Source: Sepiola atlantica (lineage: Eukaryota > Mollusca > Cephalopoda > Sepiida > Sepiolidae). From it: a stretch of DNA of 64,000 nt. Shown here piece after piece: positions 42,889 to 54,900 of the stretch (its first letter is position 1; every line of letters starts with the position of its first letter). The notes beneath the pieces were generated by a model that was given only the letters and a program-made list of their open reading frames with translations, was not told the DNA's origin and searched no databases. Where the stretch lies: positions 112,632,581-112,696,580 of the forward strand of contig OY744519.1 of the NCBI GenBank assembly GCA_963556195.1, in the 5' to 3' direction. The position numbers and the translations under genes are program-made.

Positions 42889-43303
42889 GGTAGTTTGGTT
42901 TGGTAGTTTTGTTTTACGGCATATCAACCCTTTTTGGGTTATTTAATGCCGAATCTGGTCTTGTTTTCTTCTCTTTTTTGTTTCCTTCCCCTTTTAATAT
43001 CTGTTTCTATTTAACCCATAGTTGGGACCCTAACAGGTACTACCACTCCGGGTCAGGGTGGACCTGGGAGCAATGGTAATTAAGAGGAGGCTCCACATTC
43101 CTCAAAGTCCGTAAGCCGGATCTCACCATCGGATGTAGTTTAAGGTCATATCCAGGACCGGGAGTAGGGTAGGAAAAATAAAAATAAAAAAGGGGAGGGA
43201 GAAAGGGAGAGGGGCTGTTGTTTTTGTTTTTGGTTTTGTAGAACATAATTAAGTTTTACAAACAAAAAAAAACAAAAACAAAAACAAAAAACGTCAATGT
43301 AGG
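42889..43303 (+). mobile_element. Solo satellite-bearing element with 14-bp target duplication
   Basis: Flanked by the direct repeat TGGGACATCAGTGT at 42875-42888 and 43304-43317. It starts with one partial 127-bp monomer (TTTGGTTTGGTAGTTTTGTT to GCCGAATCTGGTC) containing the CGGCAT ... ATGCCG dyad. A unique body follows (ACTCCGGGTCAGGGTGGACC, AAGCCGGATCTCACCATCGG), then the same right end as 6188-6305 and an (AAAAAC)n tail with CGTCAATGTAGG. The variable-length duplication and A-rich 3' end fit retroposition. Non-coding. Confidence 0.88.
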
Positions 43304-43317
43304 TGGGACATCAGTGT

Positions 43318-44347
43318 TTAACAATCCTATAGCAAAAAGGCTGGATTTCAAATGCACTTTCGAAGGAAAATGAACACAAATAAAATATCAAGAAAAGTAA
43401 ATATAATAATCGTCTTCTGAAAAACTAAAGCCTAGTAATCTAGTATATAAAAATAACACTGCCCAACTTACGAATCTACAAAATAAAACACATTTAGTTT
43501 ATGAAATGACTTACCTTATTAGAGATTAGAAAATTGCTAAAATATCTTTACTTGTAAAATGCAATTAAATTGCAGAAAAGAAATTAACGAAATAAAATAT
43601 AATTTCGTATCATGCTCACATATAATACATAATATAAAAAATAATAACAACAAATAATAAAATAGAAATAAATAAATAAATAAATAGAAACTAATAAATA
43701 TAAATAGATAAAAAGAACAAATCTTAATATAAAAACAAATATTATTTCTTAAACAAATCACATAAGTACACATTATTTAGTAAATTCGTTATTCTAGTTT
43801 TAATTGGAATTCATATTTGAAAAAAATATAAATAAATGAATGACTAATAAGTCATTCGAATCGTACAATTCTCACTAACTTTATACGCTATACCCTGATG
43901 ATGACAGAAGTTTTGATAATAATACATCAACGCATGATGGATTCTAATTATTTCCTTTATTCTTTATCTCAGATCGATAAAAATTGTTAGATCCTATAAA
44001 AAGTTGATAAAAAGACACAACTATTCCAACTTAGAAACATAGATGAATAGATTTCAGTACTTATTAAAATTTGCATATATTTTTTGAAAGGAAGAAAACA
44101 TTAGTTTCAGCTATGATTATAAGTAACAAAATCATTAAAAAATAATAATAAATTTAAGTAATCATCTGCAATGTAGGTGTTACCATATTCCAAGGGGAAA
44201 TTGCAATTTTAAGAGGGCCTTGGTTTAATTTGAAGAATAAAAATAGGTATAAGACGAAATATAAGTTTAATCTAATGTGTATCACATACAACATTAAGAA
44301 CGGCTGCTATGAAGTGCTTTTATAAACGTTACTAAATAAAAAAAAAA
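43318..44347. other. No feature recognised
   Basis: Very AT-rich with (AAAT)n-like repeats at 43640-43720. No gene. Confidence 0.5.
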
Positions 44348-44437
44348 CTTAGCAGGGCTACCCGGCGTTGCTCGGGAATACGGATAAAAAATAGAAGAGT
44401 TAAAAAAAACTGTGTGCAACATCTTTCTTTTAAAACC

Positions 44438-44530
44438 GTCATGCTTAAGTTTGAAATAGCATTTTCGTGGTCTGTCATGCATAAATTTTAAATATCATTT
44501 TCGTTGGTCTGTCATGCTTAAGTTTGAATC
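44438..44530 (+). repeat. 36-37-bp tandem repeat, about 2.5 copies
   Basis: GTCATGCTTAAGTTTGAAAT, GTCATGCATAAATTTTAAAT and GTCATGCTTAAGTTTGAATC start at 44438, 44474 and 44511; the linking part is CATTTTCG-TGGTCT. Confidence 0.9.
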
Positions 44531-44633
44531 AAGATTAGGTTTAAGGCTCCCAAAATTCATATTAGAATTGTCCACATCGACACGTGGGGCAATAGGTAAA
44601 GGCATTGGTTAGTAATCAGTTCTCAGTGATAGT

Positions 44634-45800
44634 CTTCTGTAGGTGAAGTCAGTAATAACATGAATTAATACTTCTATCTGATCATTGGGGACGAGAGCAA
44701 TCTACCTTATGGATTAATTAAAGTGTTCAGTTCGAATTTCTTCTGTAGGTGAAGTCAGTAATAACATGAATTAATACTTCTATCTGATCATTGGGGACGA
44801 GAGCAATCTACCTTATGGATTAATTAAAGTGTTCAGTTCGAATTTCTTCTGTAGATGAAGTCAGTAATAACATGAATTAATACTTCTATCTGATCATTGG
44901 GGACGAGAGCAATCTACCTTATGGATTAATTAAAGTGTTCAGTTCGAATTTCTTCTGTAGGTGAAGTCAGTAATAACATGAATTAATACTTCTATCTGAT
45001 CATTGGGGACGAGAGCAATCTACCTTATGGATTAAGTAAAGTGTTCAGTTCGAATTTCTTCTGTAGGTGAAGTCAGTAATAACATGAATTAATACTTCTA
45101 TCTGATCATTGGGGACGAGAGCAATCTACCTTATGGATTAATTAAAGTGTTCAGTTCGAATTTCTTCTGTAGATGAAGTCAGTAATAACATGAATTAATA
45201 CTTCTATCTGATCATTGGGGACGAGAGCAATCTACCTTATGGATTAATTAAAGTGTTCAGTTCGAATTTCTTCTGTAGGTGAAGTCAGTAATAACATGAA
45301 TTAATACTTCTATCTGATCATTGGGGACGAGAGCAATCTACCTTATGGATTAATTAAAGTGTTCAGTTCGAATTTCTTCTGTAGGTGAAGTCAGTAATAA
45401 CATGAATTAATACTTCTATCTGATCATTGGGGACGAGAGCAATCTACCTTATGGATTAATTAAAGTGTTCAGTTCGAATTTCTTCTGTAGGTGAAGTCAG
45501 CAATAACATGAATTAATACTTCTATCTGATCATTGGGGACGAGAGCAATCTACCTTATGGATTAATTAAAGTGTTCAGTTCGAATTTCTTCTGTAGGTGA
45601 AGTCAGTAATAACATGAATTAATACTTCTATCTGATCATTGGGGACGAGAGCAATCTACCTTATGGATTAATTAAAGTGTTCAGTTCGAATTTCTTCTGT
45701 AGGTAAAGTCAGTAATAACATGAATTAATACTTCTATCTGATCATTGGGGACGAGAGCAATCTACCTTATGGATTAATTAAAGTGTTCAGTTCGAATTTC
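44634..45800 (+). repeat. 106-bp tandem array, eleven copies
   Basis: GAAGTCAGTAATAACATGAA starts at 44645, 44751, 44857, 44963, 45069, 45175, 45281, 45387, 45493 and 45599, with the eleventh (TAAAGTCAGTAATAAC) at 45705: an exact 106-bp step. Copies differ at single bases only: GTAGATGAAG in copies 3 and 6, ATTAAGTAAAG in 4, CAGCAATAAC in 9, GTAAAGTC in 11. Near-identity means recent expansion or homogenisation. Each unit ends GTTCAGTTCGAATTT, close to a tRNA-type B box (GGTTCGAATCC), so the unit may derive from a SINE. Confidence 0.97.
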
Positions 45801-46359
45801 TGTCCGGGTTCCCGAGTTTGACATAAAGATTCTCAAATTCGACTAGGAGGTTCCCAAATTAAAAACGATGTACCTTAAAAAGGTCTGAGGTTACATCGAT
45901 CGAAACGTTGTGAATATAACAACGAAGATGTGTATAGTAGTCCGAAAAATTAAAATCTGGCATATAAAGTTTTCTTGTTGGATTTTCAAAGTCAGATCCA
46001 AATAGCAATCCGTCTGACATATCGATATTTGATTCGGACTAGCCTATATATTTTTTTTTACCGTCACTAAGTTATTGGCACGAATATAATTTTTTTTTTT
46101 TCGTTTTTTAATAATAATTAGGCCGGGTAGGCATAATGTTGAAGTGGAGACATGTTACCGTACTAACCTAAAGAGAATCTTGAGTTTAAGCTTTTCGTCA
46201 AAATTTTTCTTCATACTTTGACGATCTGATAACCACTTGCTTGTGCTTCAAATAAACTGTAAATTATTTAATTCTAACCGTAATACTAAGTTACATACTT
46301 TTTCTTCTAATTTTCACTAACATTTGTTTCCATTAGATGTTACAAGGGGTAAATTATTT

Positions 46360-47220
46360 TGAATGATATATTTTTCAAGGATACAAGCGGCTTGCGATTT
46401 CTTCATGAAGAATGGTTTTCAAATACAGCGATTTCCATTTGTTTGTTTTCATTTTACAAATACAACACGATTTCTTTACTAAATACAAACTATTTTTTTT
46501 TCTTTTACAGATCTTTTAGTAGGGCTCTTATTTAACGATAATAACATTCATAAAATTTAACCGACACTAATTCTTTACTTTCATTTTTTGTATTCATCTC
46601 CGAGTTGGATTTAAACTAGAATTTTACCGATACACGTTTTTTGTGTAAACATAATATTTTATAGAGAAAATATTAACCTTTTTTTACTGATTAATAAAGG
46701 ACTTAACTATAATAATAATATTCATACAATATTTTGTACAATTGGAGGTATTTAAAAAATAAAATTCATAAAATACTACTTCTTCATGTCTTTGTTTTTT
46801 ATCTTATTTTTTTCTAGTAAGTGAATAACAATAATACTATTCAGAAAATAATATCTAATAAATAGAAAGTATTTAAAAAAATAATAATATTCATAAAATT
46901 TCTACTTCTTCAGTTTTTTTGTTAATCTCCCGGCAAGTTGAGTCTAAAGAAGACTTTTACCGATTCAAATTCACCTATTATTTTTTTTTCGGTAAGCGTA
47001 ACATTTTTCCATACAAAATTTAAAACTTTAATTGCATTAATTACTCAGCGAGCGAAGTATTTAACCCAAATAAATATTCAATAAAATACTGTTTACATCA
47101 ACAATTTTTTTTGGAGAGGGGGATATTTTAAAAGAATAACATTTTTTGGAAGGGGTATTTAAAAATAATAATATCCATAAAATACTGTCTATAATATATT
47201 TTTATTCTCTACAGCTCCCA
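46360..47220. repeat. Degenerate AT-rich internal repeats
   Basis: AATAATATTCATAAAAT-like, TACTTCTTCA and TTTTACCGAT blocks recur with poly-T and poly-A between them. Copies are too diverged to give a firm period. Confidence 0.5.
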
Positions 47221-47345
47221 TTTCTAAATTTTTTCAATGTATTTTATTCTTTATATATCTGTTGGAGTTTTACAATAATATTGTGTGGTCTGTGTAAAAT
47301 TAAAGTATAAATATTTCGGGGCACCGTCGGGTCGGATCAACTAGT

Positions 47346-48395
47346 AATATATATCATTATATTGTTGGTACCCGTGTCTGCTCCTTCAACTTGAAAAAAA
47401 TATTTTTAGAAAATACCTTGTCTTCAAAATTATTTGTTATAGACTTAATTCTAAAAATGCGAGATATCAATTCATAAAACTTTAGATAATTCGTCATCAG
47501 AGGAAATACAATTATGGAATATGAAAAAGCTTTAAGATTAATCACGGTTGTGGTTAACAAAGAAACAAACATAGTTTTAGATATAAAATATAAATTGATT
47601 TTCATTAACTGCTTTTGCAAATTGATGAAGTAAATTCTTTTATATATATTTAACGATTTTGTAACCGAACATCTTCAATGTGCACTTGGTAAAGAGGATG
47701 AGGAGGACATTTATGTGAGAAGCTGAGTAAACTGTGTGATGAACCAAAATAAATAACCCCAACTATAATCCTAAACCCTAACTCAGTCTCTCTTTAAACA
47801 TTCCGGTATTGTCTGCTAGTGTGTCTTCTGTTCTTACTTTTATAAACAAAGCAAATCCATGTCTAGAATGATTTGTTTGTTCATCCTATAAATGATTAAG
47901 GATGTCGTCTCCTGATTATTACTCATCCTTAGAATAAGCTGTTTGTTCTTCCACTTACTGAGGTCAAATTTTGATTTCCTTTAAAAAAATAAATCCGACA
48001 TTCCGATAAGTATAATCTTGCATAAGACTACTCAGTATTTCACACAACCATTTAACCAAAAGCTTATGAGAAAATCTGGCAGTCAATAATGAAAGAAAGA
48101 GGATTTGTAAAGTAAAGAGATGTTCATGGGATGGGTGGGTGAATTATATGAAACTGTAATTGGTCTAACAAGATCATGTGATGTTAGAGAAAGGATACTT
48201 TTGAAACAGTCAGTTAAGGCATTTGATAAGAGACCCAAACCAGACAGGTGACCATAAGGGAATGATTTCATGACAACCTGGGTGAAGGGAATGGACAGTG
48301 TACAGTTCGAGGAATATATGATGGAACCAATCGGCTTATGATCGTTGTGAAGTGGTGCTAATAAATTAATATTATAAATATTCGTATTTGTATCC
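47346..48395. other. No feature recognised
   Basis: AT-rich. CCTAAACCCTAAC at 47769-47782 is an isolated telomere-like match. Confidence 0.45.
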
Positions 48396-48855
48396 TATAG
48401 ATCTATAAAGCCACCATTCATCCATACATGGAGTACTGTTTCCACATCTGAGTGTGTGTACAAACCACTAACCTACAGGACAAAAAATAATTTCTAACCT
48501 AATAGGTTCTGCACGTTTACATCATCGCAGAGTTGCATCCTTGCACTTGTTTTATAAGTACTTCCATAAAATGTGCCTCGATAAAACCCCTGAACGAAAA
48601 TACTTCTGACTAGCTACTAAATCCCACTCCTTCACTCTAGAGCTACCTAGATGCTGGAAGATTTTCTACTCTGATAGCTTCTTTTCTCGGACTGCTTGCC
48701 TTTGGAATTCCCTTCCTGCTCCCTGTCTTGTCAACAGTACCAACATGCAGAAATGTAAATGTAATGTGGACAAATAACTTGCTGCCCAACAACCGCAGTA
48801 GCCCCTTATGCAATACAACTTGCTTGAGGTGAATAAAAGTTTTTTTTTTTAATTC
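48396..48855 (+). pseudogene. Decayed 3' part of the jockey/CR1-like LINE
   Basis: YKATIHPYMEYCFHI is readable from 48401, matching YKATIRPCMEYCCHI in the LINE at 29.7-31.3 kb. It is followed in broken frames by the rest of that C-terminus (CTACTCTGATAGCTTCTTTT, CTCGGACTGCTTGCCTTTGG, AATTCCCTTCCTGCTCCCTG) and ends in an AATAAAAG and T/A-rich end. It is oriented opposite to the 29.7-kb copy and has many stops. Confidence 0.75.
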
Positions 48856-49240
48856 TATGTCGTTTGTGGTCACCAATTGATCCCCAATGCAGATTTCAAC
48901 TAATAGAAAAGATAGCAAAATAACGATCCTGACCAGGTCCACACATGGTGTCCAGATAAAGCCATTAAGATGATCAAGGGGAATTTACATTTGCATTATA
49001 TATGCCATGTTACATTTTGATTAGTGATCAAAGAAGCAAAAAGGCAGAACACTTAACTAAATTGTAGAAAAATCTGATGAAAATTTATAGATGAAGAACA
49101 AAAGCTTGTACAAATGGCTGATACTTTGGTTTAAACCCCTTGACATCTGATCAGAGTATAAAAATACATCATATAACAGTAGTTACTGGAAAATCATTCT
49201 ATCATTCCAGAAAGTATCTGACTACTAACGCAATCCTCTA
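48856..49240. other. No feature recognised
   Basis: AT-rich spacer between two LINE remnants. Confidence 0.45.
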
Positions 49241-49244
49241 CTTG

Positions 49245-49810
49245 TATATAAGTCAGATACATCCTAAAATCTAATACTGCTTCCGTATCTGGGGTGGTGT
49301 AGCTAATAGAATTCTTTCTTGCCTTGACAGAATATAAAATCAACTTAACAATCTAGTGAGGGGTGATCTATACTCTTCTCCTTTCTCACAGAAGAGATGT
49401 TGTTAGTCTTTCTCTACTCTATCTTTATTTTCATGTGTTCATGTTTGATTGAATTTCAATCTTCCTGTAAAGCATTCACAGCAATACTTCGTCTAGCTTC
49501 AACCACTGCCAAAAACTTTCCTCTCTTCTGTTACATAAAACCAAACGAACTTTCCTCTCTTCTGTTACATAAAACCAAACGAACTTTCCTCTCTTCTGTT
49601 ACATAAAACCAAACGAACTTTCCTCTCTTCTGTTACATAAAACCAAACGAACTTTCCTCTCTTCTGTTATATAGAACCAAACGAAATTTCCATGAACAGA
49701 GTTTCTTCTAAGAACTTCCCATACCGCAGGACTGCTTCCCAGCTGACTACAGCATGGCCGTTTTCAAGACCGATGTTAACAAATACTTGTCGAACAGTCC
49801 TCTTAGATAA
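49245..49810 (+). pseudogene. LINE C-terminal remnant with 34-bp minisatellite
   Basis: Broken frames give YCFRIWGGVANRILSCLDRI, then SHRRDVVSLSLLYLYFH, and at the end CFPADYSMAVFKTDVNKYLS, SPLR. These are the conserved C-terminal blocks of a jockey/CR1-like LINE (EYC-IWGG, HRRDVASLSLFYRYFHG, FPDSY-L-FK-RVN). The central part is replaced by five copies of ACTTTCCTCTCTTCTGTTAC, ATAAAACCAAACGA, so the remnant was expanded after insertion. Confidence 0.75.
49516..49685 (+). repeat. 34-bp minisatellite, five copies
   Basis: CTTTCCTCTCTTCTGTTACA starts at 49516, 49550, 49584, 49618 and 49652, exactly 34 bp apart. The last copy has TTATATAGAACC. Lies within the LINE remnant. Confidence 0.95.
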
Positions 49811-51402
49811 TCAAATAATTCTCATTTCACCCATCGTTTCCAATCCTCTCATCATATTGGTGATCATCCAACTGACAATATCATTAATCCTTATCCTCGA
49901 ATGGCTTTTGGCCTTGTAAACTAGTTACTCGTTAGTATATAAAAACGTTTCTTGATCACAAAGATAACAGTCCAAGATTATCAGACAACCTCCATATATG
50001 GATTTAATTCTATTGGACATGCATTGTGGAGAACAATACCTACTCTTACCACTAGGTAAATAATGTATTTACATGTGCACAATGTGCCATGTGTCAGGGA
50101 CCTTTCACATGTGTTATTTCAGAGTTTTCCTTTTTCTGAGACTAGTTGCCCTACAAAGATATAAGAGTCTCGTCTGCCATTTCACCCAGAGATTGGAGGA
50201 GAGATGGAATCATCCATTTATAAAGTGTAAGTGATGCAATAAATAATGGAATCCCAAGGCGATAACAATTTGCATCACATATAATAATGCTAATAATAAG
50301 AGCATACCGATTCTGCATGGGGTACTAGTAACACTTTCAAAGAATGTGACAAGAAAACTAAAAGGAACCGAGAATCTGGGGAGGGATTGAAATTAGTCTA
50401 CAGAAGTATACTCGAAATACTGAGGAGTGTTACTGAATTAAGAAAACTTGTTGTCACTTGACTCAAGTAAACGACTTGCAACTACTGGTGTGAAAACTCA
50501 GGATAAGTAGTAGTAGTTGTATTAATAATATTGACATTGTGTATTAAATGTCAACATAAACACTAAAATATATATAAATCTCATAAAACACACATGCACA
50601 CAAAGGTATGTGTGTTTTTGTGAGGAATTTTGTAGAATGATACTATTTTATAGATATATCATTTTTATGCTCTCTGTCTCTTTGTCTGTCTCCCTCTCTC
50701 TTTTATATTTATGTGTATATGTTGGTGTGTATTGATTTAATTCTTTGGGTTTGCAAGATCTTTATGGCTTGAATCCCAACCCAACACTACCACATGTATC
50801 TCCCGGATGAGTAGCAGTCAAAATGCTAACAATAAAATTTGGTCAGTGTAAAAGCAATGGAATCCAGCCAAATGATGACTTGAACGAAATTCCAAAACAA
50901 GCCTCCATTTTTCTACTACTTACAAACCTGCCACATATCTGAAAAATAAATGTCTGCTATCTCTCAGTCGTCACTTCCATTGTTTATTTCTAAGGTTTGT
51001 CCATAAAATTTTGCAGCGATTACATGAATCCATCAAAAAGAATCTTTTCATAGGTTAAAATAATGTTGTTCTAAAACCTAAAGACCTTTTGAAATACACG
51101 ATTAGTTCAAGTCAACTATGCAAAACTCTTAATGTACGTTTTGTATCTTAGAGAATGCATTTTTAATCATGAAATATTTGGAAAATCCACAACTTAGAAA
51201 AAATAAAAAATAAAAGGTCATTACTATTGCTCTAACTTAAGATTTGTTACTTTTCTTTTTCCCTTTTTTTTTCTTTCATAAACTTCTTCGAATATCTTCA
51301 CTCTTTATTAAACGTGATCTTTTTTATTTCTCGTGATAGGAATTTATCAGAATATAAATATACAATAAATGCTGTTGTTTTTTTTTAATTTGGTACTCAC
51401 AA

Positions 51403-51449
<47 letters not shown>

Positions 51450-52305
51450 TCTGTGTGTGTATCGATGTTGCTTATGCTTTATTGTATTGATTTGAGAATG
51501 TATATTAAGAAGAGCATTCTCGAGACATGAGAGAAACTTTAATAAATGAACTCAAGATTGCTATTTCCAACACATATTATGTCATTTGAGATTCTCTTTC
51601 AATAGATACTTTCCCTTCAGTGCATTTACATGTTGATTCTTTTTATGGAAACTAATTGAAGAAAGCATGACATTGGAAGCAGACACAAAAAAAGAGCTTT
51701 CCCCGTCTTTTCCTGGGAAAAATTCTGTTTATAGTTCACAGCTTCTTCAAATGATGAGAAAGGGCATTGGTCATTTCTCTACTTGGCCTTCCACGCAGTC
51801 TTTAACCCTGATGCCCTTGCATGCGACTTCCTTTATTTCAATGATTAACTAAATTAGAAATTCCATTCATAATTTCATTATGGTCGAATTAATCCAGTGG
51901 GACTTTTCTGCGATTATTTATAATGTTTTTTCAGTTTAACTTTTTAATTTTTAAATAATTTGTATTCTTTGTTTTGTTTTTTTTAAATATTATATTTTTT
52001 AAATTTTGTATTTTAAATTTTATTATCAGAATTTACATGTTACACCATTTTGCTGGCATTTTTGTCAATAGATATTTAAAATGTTTATTTTCTATAAAAT
52101 CTCAATTTCTAATTAATTTCTGTTTTCTTCAACTAATGTTATCCTCTTATTTAAGATATTTACAGCAGTTTTCTATCTTCACATGTTATACAAAAATATG
52201 GAAGTTAAAATTCATCTTAATTTTATTTTTAATTTTGCCAGATTAGAAATGTTTTAATTTGGATTTGATTTTCTTTTAAATATTCTATTACAGAAAATGT
52301 ATTCA
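49811..52305. other. No certain feature in 2.5 kb
   Basis: An (AC)n(AT)n run is at 51403-51450. A weak tRNA-like piece may lie on the minus strand around 50740-50860 (GGGTTGGGATTCAAGCC as complement of 50762-50778). The short plus-strand frames near 51667 and 51974 have no recognisable domain. Confidence 0.4.
51403..51450. repeat. (AC)n(AT)n microsatellite
   Basis: AC repeats pass directly into AT repeats. Confidence 0.95.
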
Positions 52306-52307
52306 AT

Positions 52308-52665
52308 AAATTGTCGGCCTCTATCGGTCAGGGTTGACAATGAGTAGCATTCCAGTTGTCTATGGCTGTAGAGGCCGATGCAGGAGTGACATTCTCTACA
52401 GCAAAGGTCACTTGTGTGTTCTGTCCATGCTAGAGCCTATGCTTTGCTCTCTGTGGTGACCTGTCAGCTTATTCTCCCCTGACTTGGGGGTGTTTCATGA
52501 CTCTGTGTTCATGTCCACAGCTTACATATCGTGCTTCACGGCATAGCGGTACCAAGGCTGTGGTCGTCCGGTTGGTCTCCTCCCAGAAATCAGTTCCCCA
52601 TACAAGATATCTTTAGGATGCAACCAACTTGCACACGATGGACGTGGTCCTTTCGTGGGTTATAG
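52308..52665. repeat. Unclassified GC-richer block
   Basis: It begins TGTCGGCCTCTATCGGTCAG and has GCTGTAGAGGCCGATGCAGG as a partial inverted match to its start. Further blocks are CTCTCTGTGGTGACCTGTCA and CACGGCATAGCGGTACCAAG. It stands out from AT-rich flanks and looks like an inserted element. There is no second copy in the window and no coding frame. Confidence 0.4.
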
Positions 52666-52934
52666 TTTTATAGTTTTAATAAATTCATTTAGATTTTTTT
52701 CATATTGAATGAAATGAAGATTATATTTGGGATTTAAATCATTTTTGCTTACATTTGTTTCATAAAAATTAACTAGTGTTTGAAATTCTTTATTTTACAA
52801 AAATTTCAAGCATTTCCAATTTGGCTAATATATATTGATAAACCATTTAATGATATTTTTTTATTAATATTCTAAACTTTTGATGCAGTTTCATTGTTAT
52901 TATTTATTTCAGTTTTTTAAAGTTAGATTCATAT

Positions 52935-53385
52935 TGTCCTACAATAAGAAGAGTCAATCAGGCATGTATATGCAGTATGATGATGTATGGAAGTGAAGCC
53001 TAACCAGTGAGGGTTGAGGACATGCGTTGCATGAAGAGAAATTATATAAGAATGATACGATAGATGTGAAATGTGAGTATTAAACATAGGCTTAGATATG
53101 ATGACGTCAGAGGAAGATTAAATGTGGACAATATAAAGACATGTGTACAGAATAGGAGATTTCGATATTGGAATTAATGTCGAAAAGATAGTTGAGAGTT
53201 TTTGGATTAGTAGGCGTAGAATAGTTGAAGTAGCAAGTCCAGTTTACAGGAAAAAGACAAGAAAAAATATGGGAGGAAGTGATAAAGAATGAACTTGAGA
53301 GAAAGAGGGATAAATAAAGAGCTGGTCAGAGATAAGTTAGTCTGAAAGTCCAATGCATGTCAGCCTGTAAAACGTCCGTTCAACC

Positions 53386-53419
<34 letters not shown>

Positions 53420-53425
53420 CAAGTA
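52935..53425 (+). pseudogene. 3' end of an RTE-like LINE with (GAT)n tail
   Basis: Readable blocks include QSGMYMQYDDVWK-like and VEDMRCMKRNYIRMI, then YDDVRGRLNVDNIKTCVQ, in broken frames. These fit the C-terminal region after the RT domain. From 53180 on it parallels 8690-8940. The 3' end is a pure GAT run (53386-53419), the microsatellite tail usual for RTE-type LINEs. Confidence 0.75.
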
Positions 53426-54155
53426 TACAATATTATCTACATCTATGGAAATAAATTATAGGCCTCCTATAACTTTGCTCATAACATTTTCTTTGGCTTA
53501 TATAAAATTAGTTGGAATGTGCAGGGGAGCAGACCCCAAATACTTCAAAGCGATGACAAACATTAATTGTTATGGTAGAAAGTTTATGAAAATAGAGACT
53601 GCACAACTAAAGTTATAGACTTAGAAAAATATTAATTTTGTGGAGTTAGCTTAAATTAGGGGTGGTCAGTCTATAATTATAGGAATTTAAACACATTTTT
53701 AGAATTAATAACATTTTATGTTTGTTACTTTTTGTTTAAATCTCATTAGAAATCTGAGGAAAAATTTCAGTGTGGATGGCAGTTCATGCTCCCCACGGTC
53801 CTCTATTAAAAGCGTCAGAGGCCCCAAAATACTTCAATGCAATCAAAAGCACTTTAGCGAATAAGAAAATCTGCCATTCACTTGGAAAATGTACATATGT
53901 AAGTTATCATAGTGAACGAAAAGACGGACGAGTATAAGTACGAAGAATCTGTAGCAGCTACGCAACTCCTGCTCCAGCCTTGCACGCTGTGTTACTATGT
54001 TTATTATGTAATTTCTGTAAATAATAAAGTTCAAGTTTAAAATATACTCAAGTTAAAACGGTGTATTTGCTGTTTACTGATATCCGAAGTAGACCCCACT
54101 ATTATCGACTGAGGTTCCAATTTCCTAAAAGTACATGTATTATAGAAAAAAGTAA
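53426..54155. other. No feature recognised
   Basis: AT-rich; no gene. Confidence 0.45.
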
Positions 54156-54157
54156 GA

Positions 54158-54262
54158 TTTAATCAATCAGAAATCTGTGTTGAAAGTGGGTTCCGTGTTT
54201 GCTCAGAGTTAATCAGAAACAACAACGTATCAACGATTCAAAGCATTTGTTTGAAACGATTG
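54158..54262 (+). pseudogene. Mariner transposase fragment
   Basis: This 105-bp block (AATCAATCAGAAATCTGTGT, TGAAAGTGGGTTCCGTGTTT, GCTCAGAGTTAATCAGAAAC, AACAACGTATCAACGATTCA) matches 55410-55502 inside the mariner at 54901 with few changes. It has no mariner ends, so it is an isolated piece, 0.65 kb upstream and in the same direction. Confidence 0.9.
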
Positions 54263-54330
54263 GCTTAGATTAAGAAAATGTTATCACTTTTAATAATCTT
54301 ATTAATATTATTAATATTTTTTATCTTATG

Positions 54331-54331
<1 letters not shown>

Positions 54332-54392
<61 letters not shown>
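54332..54392. repeat. (TTA)n microsatellite
   Basis: About twenty uninterrupted TTA units, giving the poly-Asn minus-strand frame there. Confidence 0.97.
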
Positions 54393-54900
54393 CAATATTA
54401 TTTTTACTAAATAAAACAGTGTTGACTAAATCAAACCGGAAGTGAAGCTGTAATTGAAAATGAAAGAAGAGAACACCCACACAAGTCATTGGTTTGTCTA
54501 ATTAGCAGTAAAGCATGGTGTAATGAATAAGTGTTGTTATTTTTTTAAATAAGGCGACTTATACAGGATTTTAAAACGTGTAAATGCTTTTTATATTTAT
54601 AAAATATGGCGTAATTAAATAAATCATTTTATTTGTTTAAATCATAATTGAAAAATATCCCCTTTTACCGGAATAAGTATTTTTTCAAAGTAACTGAAGT
54701 GAAATACACTTTTCTTGCAACAAACATGCTGCAATAATAATAAATAAAAATTGGCCAGGCAGAATAAAATATTTATATATTACATATATTAGTTAATTAA
54801 ATTATGTTACAGCTGGTAAATTTGTCTGCAAATGAAAAGAATTAAAACATGCTTCCTTTCTTTATTCTGTTAAATTCATTTTCGATCAGCAAAAATTAAC
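54393..54900. other. No feature recognised
   Basis: AT-rich spacer before the mariner. Confidence 0.45.

Larger units (their letters stand above)
44349..47345. mobile_element. Candidate 3-kb element with imperfect terminal inverted repeats
   Basis: The left end AGCAGGGCTACCCGGCGTTG is mirrored by the right end, whose complement reads GATCCGACCCGACGGTGCCC (near 47325-47345). From CTACCCGGCG onward about 13 of 18 positions agree. A fragment of the left end lies at 4183. Inside, in order: a 36-37-bp unit three times (44438-44530), the 106-bp array, a piece of the dispersed repeat also seen at 20.9 kb (45885-45945), and an AT-rich degenerate repeat part (46360-47220). No protein is encoded. Boundaries are inferred from the ends only. 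Confidence 0.45.

Noticed and set aside
44634..45800. CRISPR-like array
   Set aside because: The entire 106-bp unit repeats without variable spacers; no cas-like genes, and the context is animal DNA.
54265..54489. Poly-Asn protein on the minus strand
   Set aside because: Direct product of the (TTA)n microsatellite.
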